The notes under the pieces: model-generated | Databases searched by the model: none | What the model was told of the DNA's origin: nothing | What the model saw: only the letters and a program-made list of their open reading frames with translations | Made by a program: the position numbers and the translations under genes | Assembly: GCA_015491585.1 (NCBI GenBank) | Contig: WFVQ01000114.1 | Location: forward strand, 1-27,194 | Origin: Deltaproteobacteria bacterium | GTDB lineage: Bacteria; Desulfobacterota; Dissulfuribacteria; Dissulfuribacterales; S140-46 | Length of the DNA stretch: 27,194 nt | Reading direction: 5' to 3' | Shown here: piece by piece, positions 1 through 7,091 of the stretch | How the letters are laid out: each line of letters begins with the position of its first letter | How positions within the stretch are numbered: the first letter of the stretch is position 1

Positions 1-277
1 CCTGGAGTCCACGCGCGAGCTGGAGATTCCGGCTGGCACCCAGAATGGAGAGAGGTTCGTGTTTTCCGGCCAAGGAGTGCAGGACTTGAGGGGCTTCGGT
101 CAAGGGGATCTGGTGTACGAGGTCAACGTGACGGTCCCAACCGAACTCACGCAGCGTCAGCGTGAACTCCTCGAGGAGTTTCAGGCCATTGAGCAGGAGA
201 AGAGCGAGGGGGGATTTTTCAAGAGGTTGTTCAGGCGGTTCGAGGGGCATCGCCGTGGTGAACACGAGAGGCATTGA
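1..277 (+). CDS. dnaJ: Chaperone DnaJ, C-terminal end (5' truncated by window)
   Basis: The reading frame is open from base 2 to the TGA at 275-277. Its product matches the DnaJ C-terminal peptide-binding domain: an IPAGTQNGERFVFSGQGV stretch, then a GDLVYEVNVTVPTELT stretch, then the usual QRELLEEF helix. These correspond to the second beta-barrel subdomain and the start of the dimerisation helix. The protein ends in a basic tail of about 35 residues rich in Lys, Arg and Glu. The J domain and zinc fingers lie outside the window. As a family, DnaJ is the J-protein co-chaperone that delivers unfolded clients to DnaK and stimulates its ATPase. The stop overlaps the moaC start (TGATG), so the two genes are probably translationally coupled. 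A second, divergent DnaJ-like protein is at 17759-18766. Confidence 0.9.
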   Translation, partial: LESTRELEIPAGTQNGERFVFSGQGVQDLRGFGQGDLVYEVNVTVPTELTQRQRELLEEFQAIEQEKSEGGFFKRLFRRFEGHRRGEHERH

Positions 278-759
278 TGGGCAAGGGGTTTACTCATCTT
301 GATTCCAGCGGCCGCGCGGTCATGGTGGACGTAGGAGGAAAGCCGGTCACGGTCCGGGAGGCCAAGGCCAGCGGCGTTGTGACCGTGGGGCCCGAGGTGA
401 TGGAGTTGTTGGCCGCCGGCGGTGTCCCCAAGGGAGACGTACTCGCAACGGCCAGGGTGGCTGGCATAATGGCGGCGAAACAGGTGGATTCCCTCATACC
501 GCTCTGCCATCCTATACCTCTCCACAGCGTATCGGTCGAGTTTGATCTGGACAGGGTGGCAGGAGAGGTGACCATTGTGGCCAGTGTGAAGACCGAAGGA
601 ATCACCGGGGTGGAGATGGAGGCCATGACCGCAGTGTCAGTGGCCGCGCTCACCATCTACGATATGTGCAAGTCTATCACCAAAGGGATCGAGATAGGTC
701 CCATTCGTCTTGAATACAAGTCCGGCGGAAAGAGCGGAACTTGGACGAGAAATAGGTAG
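277..759 (+). CDS. moaC: Cyclic pyranopterin monophosphate synthase MoaC
   Basis: A 160-residue protein of normal MoaC length. MoaC works after MoaA in molybdenum cofactor synthesis, converting the MoaA product (3',8-cyclo-7,8-dihydro-GTP) to cyclic pyranopterin monophosphate in the cytoplasm. Visible signatures are the PKGDV loop with the catalytic Lys, the LIPLCHPIPL motif with the conserved His, and the C-terminal MTAVSVAALTIYDMCK block carrying the conserved Asp and Lys of the active site. ATG at 277 is chosen because it overlaps the dnaJ stop and gives the MoaC-type N-terminus (MGKGFTHLD). A TTG three bases upstream is also in frame. No other moa gene is visible here, so it is separated from moaA/moaB at least within this window. 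Confidence 0.95.
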   Translation: MGKGFTHLDSSGRAVMVDVGGKPVTVREAKASGVVTVGPEVMELLAAGGVPKGDVLATARVAGIMAAKQVDSLIPLCHPIPLHSVSVEFDLDRVAGEVTIVASVKTEGITGVEMEAMTAVSVAALTIYDMCKSITKGIEIGPIRLEYKSGGKSGTWTRNR

Positions 760-769
760 GAGGTGCGTT

Positions 770-1132
770 ATGGACCAGGCGCAACTGGAGCACTTCAGGT
801 CGATCCTCCAGGCCAAACTGGATGAGCTTATTGGCGAGGCAGACAGGACGCTGGAGGATATGACCGGCTCTGACGAGCACTTCCCCGATCCTACAGATCG
901 TGCCACCGTGGAGTCTGACCGCGGTTTTGAGCTTCGAATTCGAGATCGGGAGCGTAAACTTATCAGGAAGATCAAGAAGGCTCTGGAGAGGATTGAAGAC
1001 GGCTCTTTCGGTATTTGTGAAGAGTGCGGTGAAGATATAGGCATCAAGCGTTTAGAGGCAAGGCCGGTGGCTACCCTCTGCATAGAGTGCAAGTCCAGGC
1101 AGGAGAGGGAAGAGAAGGCCAGGGGTCTGTGA
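770..1132 (+). CDS. dksA: RNA polymerase-binding transcription factor DksA
   Basis: A 120-residue DksA/TraR-family protein. It has a long N-terminal coiled coil, with the acidic tip segment DPTDRATVES matching the DxxDxA tip that enters the RNA polymerase secondary channel. It also has a C-terminal four-cysteine zinc finger, CEEC and CIEC separated by 17 residues. In the family, DksA works with ppGpp to repress stable RNA promoters and adjust amino-acid promoters. The start ATG at 770 has a strong TAGGAGGTG Shine-Dalgarno that overlaps the moaC stop. The gene lies 10 nt after moaC and 1 nt before the GH57 gene, so it is probably read as part of one unit. Both tip aspartates and all four cysteines are present, which argues for a true DksA rather than a degenerate TraR-like form. 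Confidence 0.92.
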   Translation: MDQAQLEHFRSILQAKLDELIGEADRTLEDMTGSDEHFPDPTDRATVESDRGFELRIRDRERKLIRKIKKALERIEDGSFGICEECGEDIGIKRLEARPVATLCIECKSRQEREEKARGL

Positions 1133-1133
1133 T

Positions 1134-3269
1134 ATGCCGTTAAGGATCGCCTTCGTGTGGCATATGCACCAGCCGCTCTATCTGGAGCCCGACGGAGGCG
1201 AGCTGGCCATGCCCTGGGTGAGGCTCCACGGGGTTAAGGCGTACGCAGACATGGTTACGGTGGTGGAGGAGGAGCCTGAGGCAAGGGTGACATTCAACCT
1301 GGTCCCGTCCCTGCTTTTACAGATCGAGGCCTATATGCAGGGTAAGCGGGATCATTTTTGGCGTCTTACCGAGCGCCCCGCGGATGAGCTGGATGACCGT
1401 GAGCGCGAGGCCCTCCTGAGCCACTTCTTCAGTTGCAACTGGGCCACGATGGTAGAGCCTTATGCCAGGTATCGCGAGCTTTTGTACCTGAGGGGCAAGA
1501 GGTATTCCCCTGGTGCGGCTGGAGAGGTGGCGGCCAGGTTTGCGGTGCAGGACTGGCGTGATCTGCAGGTGTGGTATAATCTCTGCTGGATGGGGTTCAG
1601 TTCCAGAGGGGACCCTCTGATCCAGGAGCTGCTGGAGAAAGGGCGGAACTTCTCGGAAGAAGACAAGCTCTTGCTCCTGGATTACCAGCTTCAGCTACTC
1701 TCCTCTCTCCTCTCCCGCTACTCTTCTCTTTGGAGGGAGGGGCGCATAGAGGTGTCCACCTCCCCTTTCTACCACCCAATACTTCCCCTCCTCATCGACA
1801 GCAACATCGCCAGGCGATGTATGCCTTCTGCCCAGCTCCCGTCTCGCTTTTCCTACCCAGAGGATGCCCGGGAACAGTTGGTGCGGGCCAGGCGTTTTAT
1901 CGAAGAGCGGATGGGCAGGGCGCCGGTTGGGCTATGGCCCTCGGAGGGCAGTGTGGCGCCTGAGCTGGTGGACATGGCAGTGGATGCGGGCTTCTCGTGG
2001 TGCGGTTCGGACCAGATGGTGCTGGAGCGTTCCAAGGGATACGATGGTCCATCCGGTCTCTTCAGGCCGTGGCTGGCGCGGGGAGAACATAAAGAGATTG
2101 CTGTGGTGTTCCGTCATCATGGCCTGTCGGACCACATAGGCTTCGACTATTCTGCTATGGATCCTGGGCGGGCAGTTGACCATTTCCTCTCCACTCTAAG
2201 ATCGCTGGACTTGGGTCCTGAAGATGGCCACCCTCCTTTGGTCACGGTGATTCTCGATGGCGAGAACCCCTGGGAGTATTACAGTGACGGCGGGGAGGCC
2301 TTCCTGAGGAGGCTTTACACTGCTCTGGTCGAGGATGAGGAGATCGAGATGGTGACTCCGGCCCGCCATCTGGAGGAACATCCGCCGCAGCGCAGATTGT
2401 CGGAGCTCTATTCAGGATCCTGGATAAATGGTGACTTTGGCATATGGATAGGCGGAGAGGAGGAGAACAAGGCGTGGGAGCTCCTGCTCCGTGCCCGCAG
2501 GGCAGTTTCCGAAGAGTTGATGGCGTCTCCCGGTTCCGTATCTGGAAGGCAGGCCCTGGAGCACCTCCTGGTCGCCGAGGGGAGCGATTGGTTCTGGTGG
2601 TACGGAGATCAGTTCGAGACAGCTTATGGAATGGAGTTTGATCGTCTGTTCCGTTCGTATGTTGAGTCAGCCTACCGGCTCCTGGATAGAGATGTGCCTG
2701 ATGAGCTCCATCACCCCATCAAGGGGAGTGCCGAGGTGGTTGACGAGCAGCCGGTCTCCTTCATAAAGCCGGAGATAGACGGGCACATCAGCTTTTACTG
2801 GGAGTGGGCCGGGGCGGGCAGGGTCTCCAGGCATACTCTGGGAGGTGCCATGTACCGCGGAAGCGGCGGAATCAAGGGGCTCTACTTCGGATTCGACGAG
2901 TCGCGGTTCTATCTGAGGCTTGATCCGGAAGATTCGGGCTTCGCCGCATGGCCACACGAGTTGTCCATAGCCGTCAAGATCGTGGGAGGCAGGGAGCTGG
3001 AGATAGTGTGCAGCGCGGGAGAGGATGGCCGATGGACGGCGGTCTCTACGGTGGAGACAGGAGAGGGCGCCGTGTTCGATTTCGCTGTGGGCGAGATCTT
3101 AGAGCTTGGGGTGCCCTATACACTGCTTGCAGTGCAACCTTTCGACGAGATTCGCTTTTGCGTGGAGCTCAGGAGGCATGGTATAGTTGAAGTCAGGTTT
3201 CCGCTGTACGGTTTCGTCTCTATGAGCATACCGGACGAGGATTTCGAGAAGCGGCTCTGGATGGTATGA
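1134..3269 (+). CDS. GH57 family glycoside hydrolase (amylopullulanase/alpha-amylase-like)
   Basis: A 711-residue GH57 enzyme with the five family motifs: WHMHQP near the N-terminus; TSPFYHPILPLL with its His; WPSEGSVAPE, whose Glu271 is the expected nucleophile; LDGENPWEYY, whose Asp375 is the expected acid/base; and SWINGDFGIWIG further on. The WPSEGS and LDGENPWE forms are those of the amylopullulanase-type branch. The last ~180 residues form a beta-rich domain, including a SFYWEWAGAG stretch. There is no signal peptide, so a cytoplasmic role on glycogen or maltodextrin is likely. Known activities in the family also include glucanotransferase and branching enzyme, so the exact reaction is uncertain. 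The start ATG lies one base after the dksA TGA. galT follows after 42 nt, so this is a sugar-polymer and sugar-phosphate pair. Confidence 0.88.
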   Translation: MPLRIAFVWHMHQPLYLEPDGGELAMPWVRLHGVKAYADMVTVVEEEPEARVTFNLVPSLLLQIEAYMQGKRDHFWRLTERPADELDDREREALLSHFFSCNWATMVEPYARYRELLYLRGKRYSPGAAGEVAARFAVQDWRDLQVWYNLCWMGFSSRGDPLIQELLEKGRNFSEEDKLLLLDYQLQLLSSLLSRYSSLWREGRIEVSTSPFYHPILPLLIDSNIARRCMPSAQLPSRFSYPEDAREQLVRARRFIEERMGRAPVGLWPSEGSVAPELVDMAVDAGFSWCGSDQMVLERSKGYDGPSGLFRPWLARGEHKEIAVVFRHHGLSDHIGFDYSAMDPGRAVDHFLSTLRSLDLGPEDGHPPLVTVILDGENPWEYYSDGGEAFLRRLYTALVEDEEIEMVTPARHLEEHPPQRRLSELYSGSWINGDFGIWIGGEEENKAWELLLRARRAVSEELMASPGSVSGRQALEHLLVAEGSDWFWWYGDQFETAYGMEFDRLFRSYVESAYRLLDRDVPDELHHPIKGSAEVVDEQPVSFIKPEIDGHISFYWEWAGAGRVSRHTLGGAMYRGSGGIKGLYFGFDESRFYLRLDPEDSGFAAWPHELSIAVKIVGGRELEIVCSAGEDGRWTAVSTVETGEGAVFDFAVGEILELGVPYTLLAVQPFDEIRFCVELRRHGIVEVRFPLYGFVSMSIPDEDFEKRLWMV

Positions 3270-3311
3270 GGAATACGATTCAGCTGTTTATGCGGTCATT
3301 TGGAGGAGTCG

Positions 3312-4319
3312 ATGCCTGAACTCAGGAGGGACCCCATAATCGGGCGATGGGTGATCATCGCCAAGGAGAGGGGAAAGCGCCCGTCTGACTTCGTTGTGGA
3401 GAGGGAGGTGACCAAGGGCGGGTTTTGTCCTCTCTGCCCCGGCAACGAGGGGAGCACTCCCCCGGAGGTGTTGGCCTACGGAAGGTCTGGGGGCGGCGCG
3501 AACGCGGCGGGGTGGTCGTTGAGGGTGGTCCCCAACAAGTTTCCTGCCCTTATCATCGAGGGAGAGCTGGACAAACGGGGTGAGGGAATATATGACAAGA
3601 TGAACGGTATAGGGGCCCACGAGGTGATCGTAGAGACCCCTGAGCACGATCTCATCCCGCCTGAGATGGGCGTCCATCAGATAGAGCTGATATTCAAGGC
3701 ATACCAGGAACGGCTGGAAGACCTGAGCAGGGACGCCAGGTTCCGGTACATAATCATCTTCAAGAACCAGGGGGCTGCTGCCGGTGCATCTTTAGAGCAT
3801 TCCCACTCCCAGCTCATCGCCCTACCCATCGTCCCCCACCGCATTCAGGAAGAGTTGTCCGGCTGCCAGCGCTACTTCGAGTACAAGGAGCGGTGTGTCT
3901 TCTGCGACATAATCCGCCAGGAGCGGTCTCAAAATATCAGGGTCGTGTGTGAGAACGACCATTTTGTGGTCATTTGCCCCTTTGCGCCCAGGTCCCCGTT
4001 TGAGATGTGGGTGCTGCCCAAGCGCCACAGCTCCTCGTTTCTCTCCCTGGGAGAGGAGATGTTCGGTCCACTCGCGTCTTTGTTCTTGGAGACCCTGAAA
4101 CGGCTGTACAAAGCCATACCCGGCGTTCCGTACAATTATGTGCTCCATACCGCGCCCCTCAGGATGCAAGAGCTGGAGTATTATCACTGGCATATAGAGA
4201 TCATGCCCAAGCTCACGAAGATCGCTGGATTCGAGTGGGGATCGGGGTTCTACATCAATCCCACGCCTCCTGAGGAAGCGGGCCGTTTCCTGCGGAATAT
4301 GGAGGTGGAGAACGGTTAG
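3312..4319 (+). CDS. galT: Galactose-1-phosphate uridylyltransferase
   Basis: A 335-residue GalT of the HIT superfamily. It exchanges UMP between UDP-glucose and galactose-1-phosphate in the Leloir pathway. The N-terminus MPELRRDPIIGRWVIIAKERGKRP is typical, followed by a CPLC zinc-ligand pair. The active-site motif is HSHSQ at about residues 163-167, where the second His is the expected nucleophile, and YHWHIEIMP near the C-terminus holds further conserved His residues. ATG at 3312 is chosen because GGAGG lies 5 nt upstream; a TTG at 3300 is in frame but lacks support. The related HIT protein ADP-glucose phosphorylase shares this fold. With a GH57 glucan hydrolase upstream, a role in glycogen or nucleotide-sugar turnover rather than galactose use alone is possible. 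Confidence 0.9.
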   Translation: MPELRRDPIIGRWVIIAKERGKRPSDFVVEREVTKGGFCPLCPGNEGSTPPEVLAYGRSGGGANAAGWSLRVVPNKFPALIIEGELDKRGEGIYDKMNGIGAHEVIVETPEHDLIPPEMGVHQIELIFKAYQERLEDLSRDARFRYIIIFKNQGAAAGASLEHSHSQLIALPIVPHRIQEELSGCQRYFEYKERCVFCDIIRQERSQNIRVVCENDHFVVICPFAPRSPFEMWVLPKRHSSSFLSLGEEMFGPLASLFLETLKRLYKAIPGVPYNYVLHTAPLRMQELEYYHWHIEIMPKLTKIAGFEWGSGFYINPTPPEEAGRFLRNMEVENG

Positions 4320-4357
4320 GTGTGAAGGGAGTGCGTGCCTTGTCCTGGAACCATTTT

Positions 4358-4380
4358 CGGCCATAATAATATGTTGGCCG
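4358..4380. repeat. Perfect 6-bp dyad overlapping the promoter
   Basis: CGGCCA at 4358-4363 and its reverse complement TGGCCG at 4375-4380 flank an 11-base AT-rich core. The right arm covers the -35 element of the downstream promoter, and the core contains an alternative -10 (CATAAT). No T-run follows, so this fits an operator for a dimeric regulator better than a terminator for galT. Confidence 0.45.
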
Positions 4381-4402
4381 CTGTGGTTTTGGATGCTACA
4401 AT
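4374..4402 (+). promoter_or_regulatory. Sigma-70-type promoter for the response regulator and DGC genes
   Basis: TTGGCC at 4374-4379 (four of six to TTGACA), a 17-nt spacer, then TACAAT at 4397-4402 (five of six to TATAAT) preceded by TG one base upstream, an extended -10. The predicted start is just upstream of the AGGGGGCG ribosome site at 4411. A second candidate, TTGTCC (4340) with CATAAT (4362), lies upstream. Both are pattern matches only. Confidence 0.55.
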
Positions 4403-4421
4403 CAGCGGTTAGGGGGCGTTC

Positions 4422-4781
4422 ATGAGCGAAAAGAAGAAGATATTGGTGGTGGACGACGAGGATAGCATCCATCTCCTCTACAAGGAGGAGCTGGAGGAAG
4501 AGGGGTATGTAGTCATTTCGGCCATGAGTGGCGAAGAGGCCTTGAAGGCCTTCGATGATCAGATGCCCGACCTCGTGATATTGGATATCAATATGCCTGG
4601 TATGAACGGTATCGAGGTGTTGCGGCAGATGAAGGAGAAAAGGCCGGATATACCGGTCATCTTGAGTTCCGCCTATCCGGAGTATAAACAGGACTTGGCC
4701 TCATGGGCATCGGATGACTACATAGTCAAGTCGTTCAATCTTGACGAGCTCAAGGCCTCGGTGAAGAAGCATCTCAAGTAG
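4422..4781 (+). CDS. Single-domain response regulator
   Basis: A 119-residue protein that is only a receiver domain. It has the acidic pair (VVDDED, Asp11/Asp12), the phosphoacceptor Asp55 in LVILDINMPGMNG, the switch Ser83 in LSSAYPEY and Lys103. The usual Lys-Pro after beta-5 is Lys-Ser here (YIVKSF), a variant seen in a subgroup of stand-alone receivers. There is no output domain, so it would act by binding partners or passing phosphate. It has its own promoter and an AGGGGGCG ribosome site. The diguanylate cyclase gene starts 19 nt downstream and carries its own receiver. No histidine kinase gene is adjacent, so the cognate kinase lies elsewhere. Confidence 0.9.
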   Translation: MSEKKKILVVDDEDSIHLLYKEELEEEGYVVISAMSGEEALKAFDDQMPDLVILDINMPGMNGIEVLRQMKEKRPDIPVILSSAYPEYKQDLASWASDDYIVKSFNLDELKASVKKHLK

Positions 4782-4800
4782 ATATGACGCAGGTTGTTAC

Positions 4801-5805
4801 ATGAGTGGCGGTAGAGGTGAAAAGGGGCTGGAGATGCCCCTGGCCGGTGACACCCTGGAAGATCAAAAGATCCTCATCGTCGATGACGACAAGGCGATCA
4901 TCTTCCTCCTCAAGGAGTTTCTTGAGGGGTTGAACGTGGAACTCCACATGGCAGCAGACGGAGTGGAGGCCCTCTCTGTCCTTGAAAAGAATGAGGTCTC
5001 CATAGTGATCACTGATCTGCTCATGCCCCGTCTCGGGGGTATGGAGCTCACCAAGCGTATCAAGGAGACTTGGCCGGACATAGATGTCCTGGTCATGACA
5101 GGATACGGCAAGGAGTTTAGCTATACGGACGTGATAAGGGCAGGTGCCAGCGACTTTATCCAAAAGCCCTTCCATCTCAACGAGCTGGAGGCCAAGCTCA
5201 ACCGCATAGTCAGGGAGAGGGCGATGCGGCACCAGCTCAAGATGCTCTCGGTGAAGGATCCGCTGACAGCGCTTTATAACCGCCGCTTCTTCGAACAGAG
5301 AATAGAGGAGGAGATCGAGCGGGCGTGCCGCCAGCGCTATCCCCTCTATTTTTTCATGGTCGATCTGGACAACTTCAAGGAGCTTAACGACACCCTGGGC
5401 CATCAACGCGGAGACGAGGTGCTGAAGCTGCTGGCCCGCATATTGACCGCCTCAACCAGGCGCTTCGTAGACACGGTCTTTCGCTACGGCGGGGATGAGT
5501 TTGTGGTCATAGTGCCGCAGGCCAACTACCAGCAGGCGCTCAATATAGCCGAACGAATACGCTCGAACTATTTCGCCTCTGATGAACGCCAAGGAACCAC
5601 CTTGAGCATAGGCGTGGCCTGTTTCTCCTGCTACGAGTGCGATGGGATCCGCAGGGACATCCATAAGTTGATACGAAATGCGGACGATGCCATGTACGAG
5701 GCCAAGAAGCTGGGCGGCAACAGGGTGTTCGCCCACCCATCGGTGGAGTCTTGCCGTGTTTCCGGTGCCGAGGAGGAGCCTCACTCCGTAAAGGGCACCT
5801 GCTGA
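4801..5805 (+). CDS. Response regulator receiver-GGDEF diguanylate cyclase
   Basis: A 334-residue protein with a receiver domain (about residues 22-135) joined to a GGDEF domain (about 150-315). In the receiver, the DDD acidic cluster, the ITDLLMPRLGG phosphoacceptor and the IQKPF lysine are all present. The catalytic GGDEF motif is intact at 230-234. An inhibitory-site RxxD (RFVD, 221-224) sits exactly five residues before it, so product feedback is expected. The domain order is that of PleD/WspR-like cyclases that make cyclic di-GMP when phosphorylated. The ATG at 4801 has only a weak ribosome site; an in-frame ATG at 4834, behind AAGGGG, is a credible alternative. The 3' end overlaps the NUDIX gene on the other strand by 25 nt. 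It is probably transcribed with the receiver gene upstream. Confidence 0.92.
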   Translation: MSGGRGEKGLEMPLAGDTLEDQKILIVDDDKAIIFLLKEFLEGLNVELHMAADGVEALSVLEKNEVSIVITDLLMPRLGGMELTKRIKETWPDIDVLVMTGYGKEFSYTDVIRAGASDFIQKPFHLNELEAKLNRIVRERAMRHQLKMLSVKDPLTALYNRRFFEQRIEEEIERACRQRYPLYFFMVDLDNFKELNDTLGHQRGDEVLKLLARILTASTRRFVDTVFRYGGDEFVVIVPQANYQQALNIAERIRSNYFASDERQGTTLSIGVACFSCYECDGIRRDIHKLIRNADDAMYEAKKLGGNRVFAHPSVESCRVSGAEEEPHSVKGTC

Positions 5806-6263
5806 ACCGGTGCCAGGTGTCTTTTCCCGCCCTTGAAATCCCTATAGTCTTGTATGATTTGTCCGTGGTCGAACGCCAGCTTCGGCATGGCTGACAGAGG
5901 AAACAGGCGCACCTCTCCGGCATCGTCACCGGCCAGGGGTGTGCCGTGGGCTTCGGCCACAAAGACCACGCTCAAGGTGTGGTGCCTGGGATCCCTGGAG
6001 GGATTCGAATAGACTCCGAGCACCCCCTTCAGTTCCACATCGAGTCCTGTCTCTTCCTTGGCCTCCCGTATTGCCGCGGCCTCGGCGCTCTCTCCGTAAT
6101 CTATGAATCCTCCGGGCAGGGCCCATCCCAGGGGAGGATTTTTCCTTCTTATGAGCAGGATACAGCCATCCTGCTCGATGACGATATCAACTGTCGGAAA
6201 TGGGTTCAGGTATCTTATGAGCGTTGCCCCGCAGGATGGGCATCTCTCCTCCTTGGCTGCCAT
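5781..6263 (-). CDS. NUDIX hydrolase with N-terminal CxxC segment
   Basis: A 160-residue NUDIX protein. The full Nudix box is visible: G, five residues, E, seven residues, REAKEETGL, in the GFIDYGESAEAA region. This box binds the metal for hydrolysis of a nucleoside diphosphate linked to X. The N-terminus carries CPSC before the Nudix fold, a half zinc-ribbon seen in NADH-pyrophosphatase-like and ADP-ribose-pyrophosphatase-like members. The substrate cannot be told from sequence. ATG at 6263 is chosen over a longer frame (to 6389) because AGGTGA lies 5 nt upstream and the longer form would run into the preceding gene. It is the last gene of the rpmH-rnpA operon and converges with the cyclase gene, overlapping it by 25 nt. 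Confidence 0.85.
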   Translation of the reverse strand: MAAKEERCPSCGATLIRYLNPFPTVDIVIEQDGCILLIRRKNPPLGWALPGGFIDYGESAEAAAIREAKEETGLDVELKGVLGVYSNPSRDPRHHTLSVVFVAEAHGTPLAGDDAGEVRLFPLSAMPKLAFDHGQIIQDYRDFKGGKRHLAPVQQVPFTE

Positions 6264-6267
6264 GACG

Positions 6268-7077
6268 TCACCTAAGGAGGTGGAGCATGTCTTTGTGTAT
6301 TTTGCCATTGGTGGCAAGCACCTCTTTGCCGAAGGGATCGAAGGGGTTGCCTTTGAAGTCTGTAACCTTGCCTCCTGCCTCTTCCACAAGCAGGAAACCC
6401 GCCGCCGTATCCCACGGCTTCAGCTTTATCTCCCAGAAGCCGTCCAGGCGTCCGCAGGCCACATAGGCGAGATCCAGGGCCGCCGCTCCGGCCCTGCGTA
6501 TCCCTTGGGCATGGAGCAGCATTCGCCTCAGGGGTCTTATTACCTGGTCGGGATCGGTCTGGACGTCATAGGGGAAGCCAGTGGCCAATAGGGACCTGGT
6601 TAAGGCATCTTCCGTGGAGACGCTGATGGGCTTGCCGTTGAGCCAGGCGCCTAAGCCCCGGACCGCGCAGAAGAGTTCGTCCTGGAGAGGACAGTAGATG
6701 ACCCCTATCTCTACGGTGCCCTTTTCTTGGTATGCGATAGAGACACCGAACCACGGGAAGCCGTGGGCGTAATTGGTGGTTCCGTCCAAGGGATCAACTA
6801 TCCACGTCGTGGCCTTGGGCGCGCCGTTGAACGACTCCTCTGCAATAATCTCTATCTCAGGATGGCGGCGCCTCAGGGTCTTTACTATTTTCTGTTCTGA
6901 CGCGGTGTCCGCCTCGGTCACCAGGTCTATTGCGCCTTTGTAGCGGATACGGTGGGGTTTGTCATATAGCTCCCGCAATATGGTGCCAGCATCCACCGCA
7001 GCCTTGACCGCCGAATCGACGAGGCGCAGGTTTTGACTATCTATCAGGCCGTTGAGAAAGAAAAGTCTCTCCTCCAT
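6268..7077 (-). CDS. suhB: Inositol monophosphatase family protein (SuhB-like)
   Basis: A 269-residue member of the Li+-sensitive inositol monophosphatase family. The metal-binding motifs are clear: an early AEES (Glu ligand), WIVDPLDGTTNYAHG (the Asp, Asp, Gly, Thr cluster) and WDTAAG near the C-terminus. The family hydrolyses inositol phosphates or related sugar phosphates. Some members are fructose-1,6-bisphosphatases, and SuhB in Escherichia coli also helps rRNA antitermination, so the role here is open. It starts 14 nt after mnmE, with an AGGAG site in the gap, and ends 4 nt before the NUDIX start. A separate class I fructose-bisphosphatase is at 24897-25910, which makes an FBPase role less needed. 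Confidence 0.85.
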   Translation of the reverse strand: MEERLFFLNGLIDSQNLRLVDSAVKAAVDAGTILRELYDKPHRIRYKGAIDLVTEADTASEQKIVKTLRRRHPEIEIIAEESFNGAPKATTWIVDPLDGTTNYAHGFPWFGVSIAYQEKGTVEIGVIYCPLQDELFCAVRGLGAWLNGKPISVSTEDALTRSLLATGFPYDVQTDPDQVIRPLRRMLLHAQGIRRAGAAALDLAYVACGRLDGFWEIKLKPWDTAAGFLLVEEAGGKVTDFKGNPFDPFGKEVLATNGKIHKDMLHLLR

Positions 7078-7091
7078 TGCTCTCTTTACTC

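Noticed and set aside
3822..4472. 216-codon minus-strand open frame opposite galT
   Set aside because: It is antisense to well-supported galT and crosses its end; the product has no recognisable motif.
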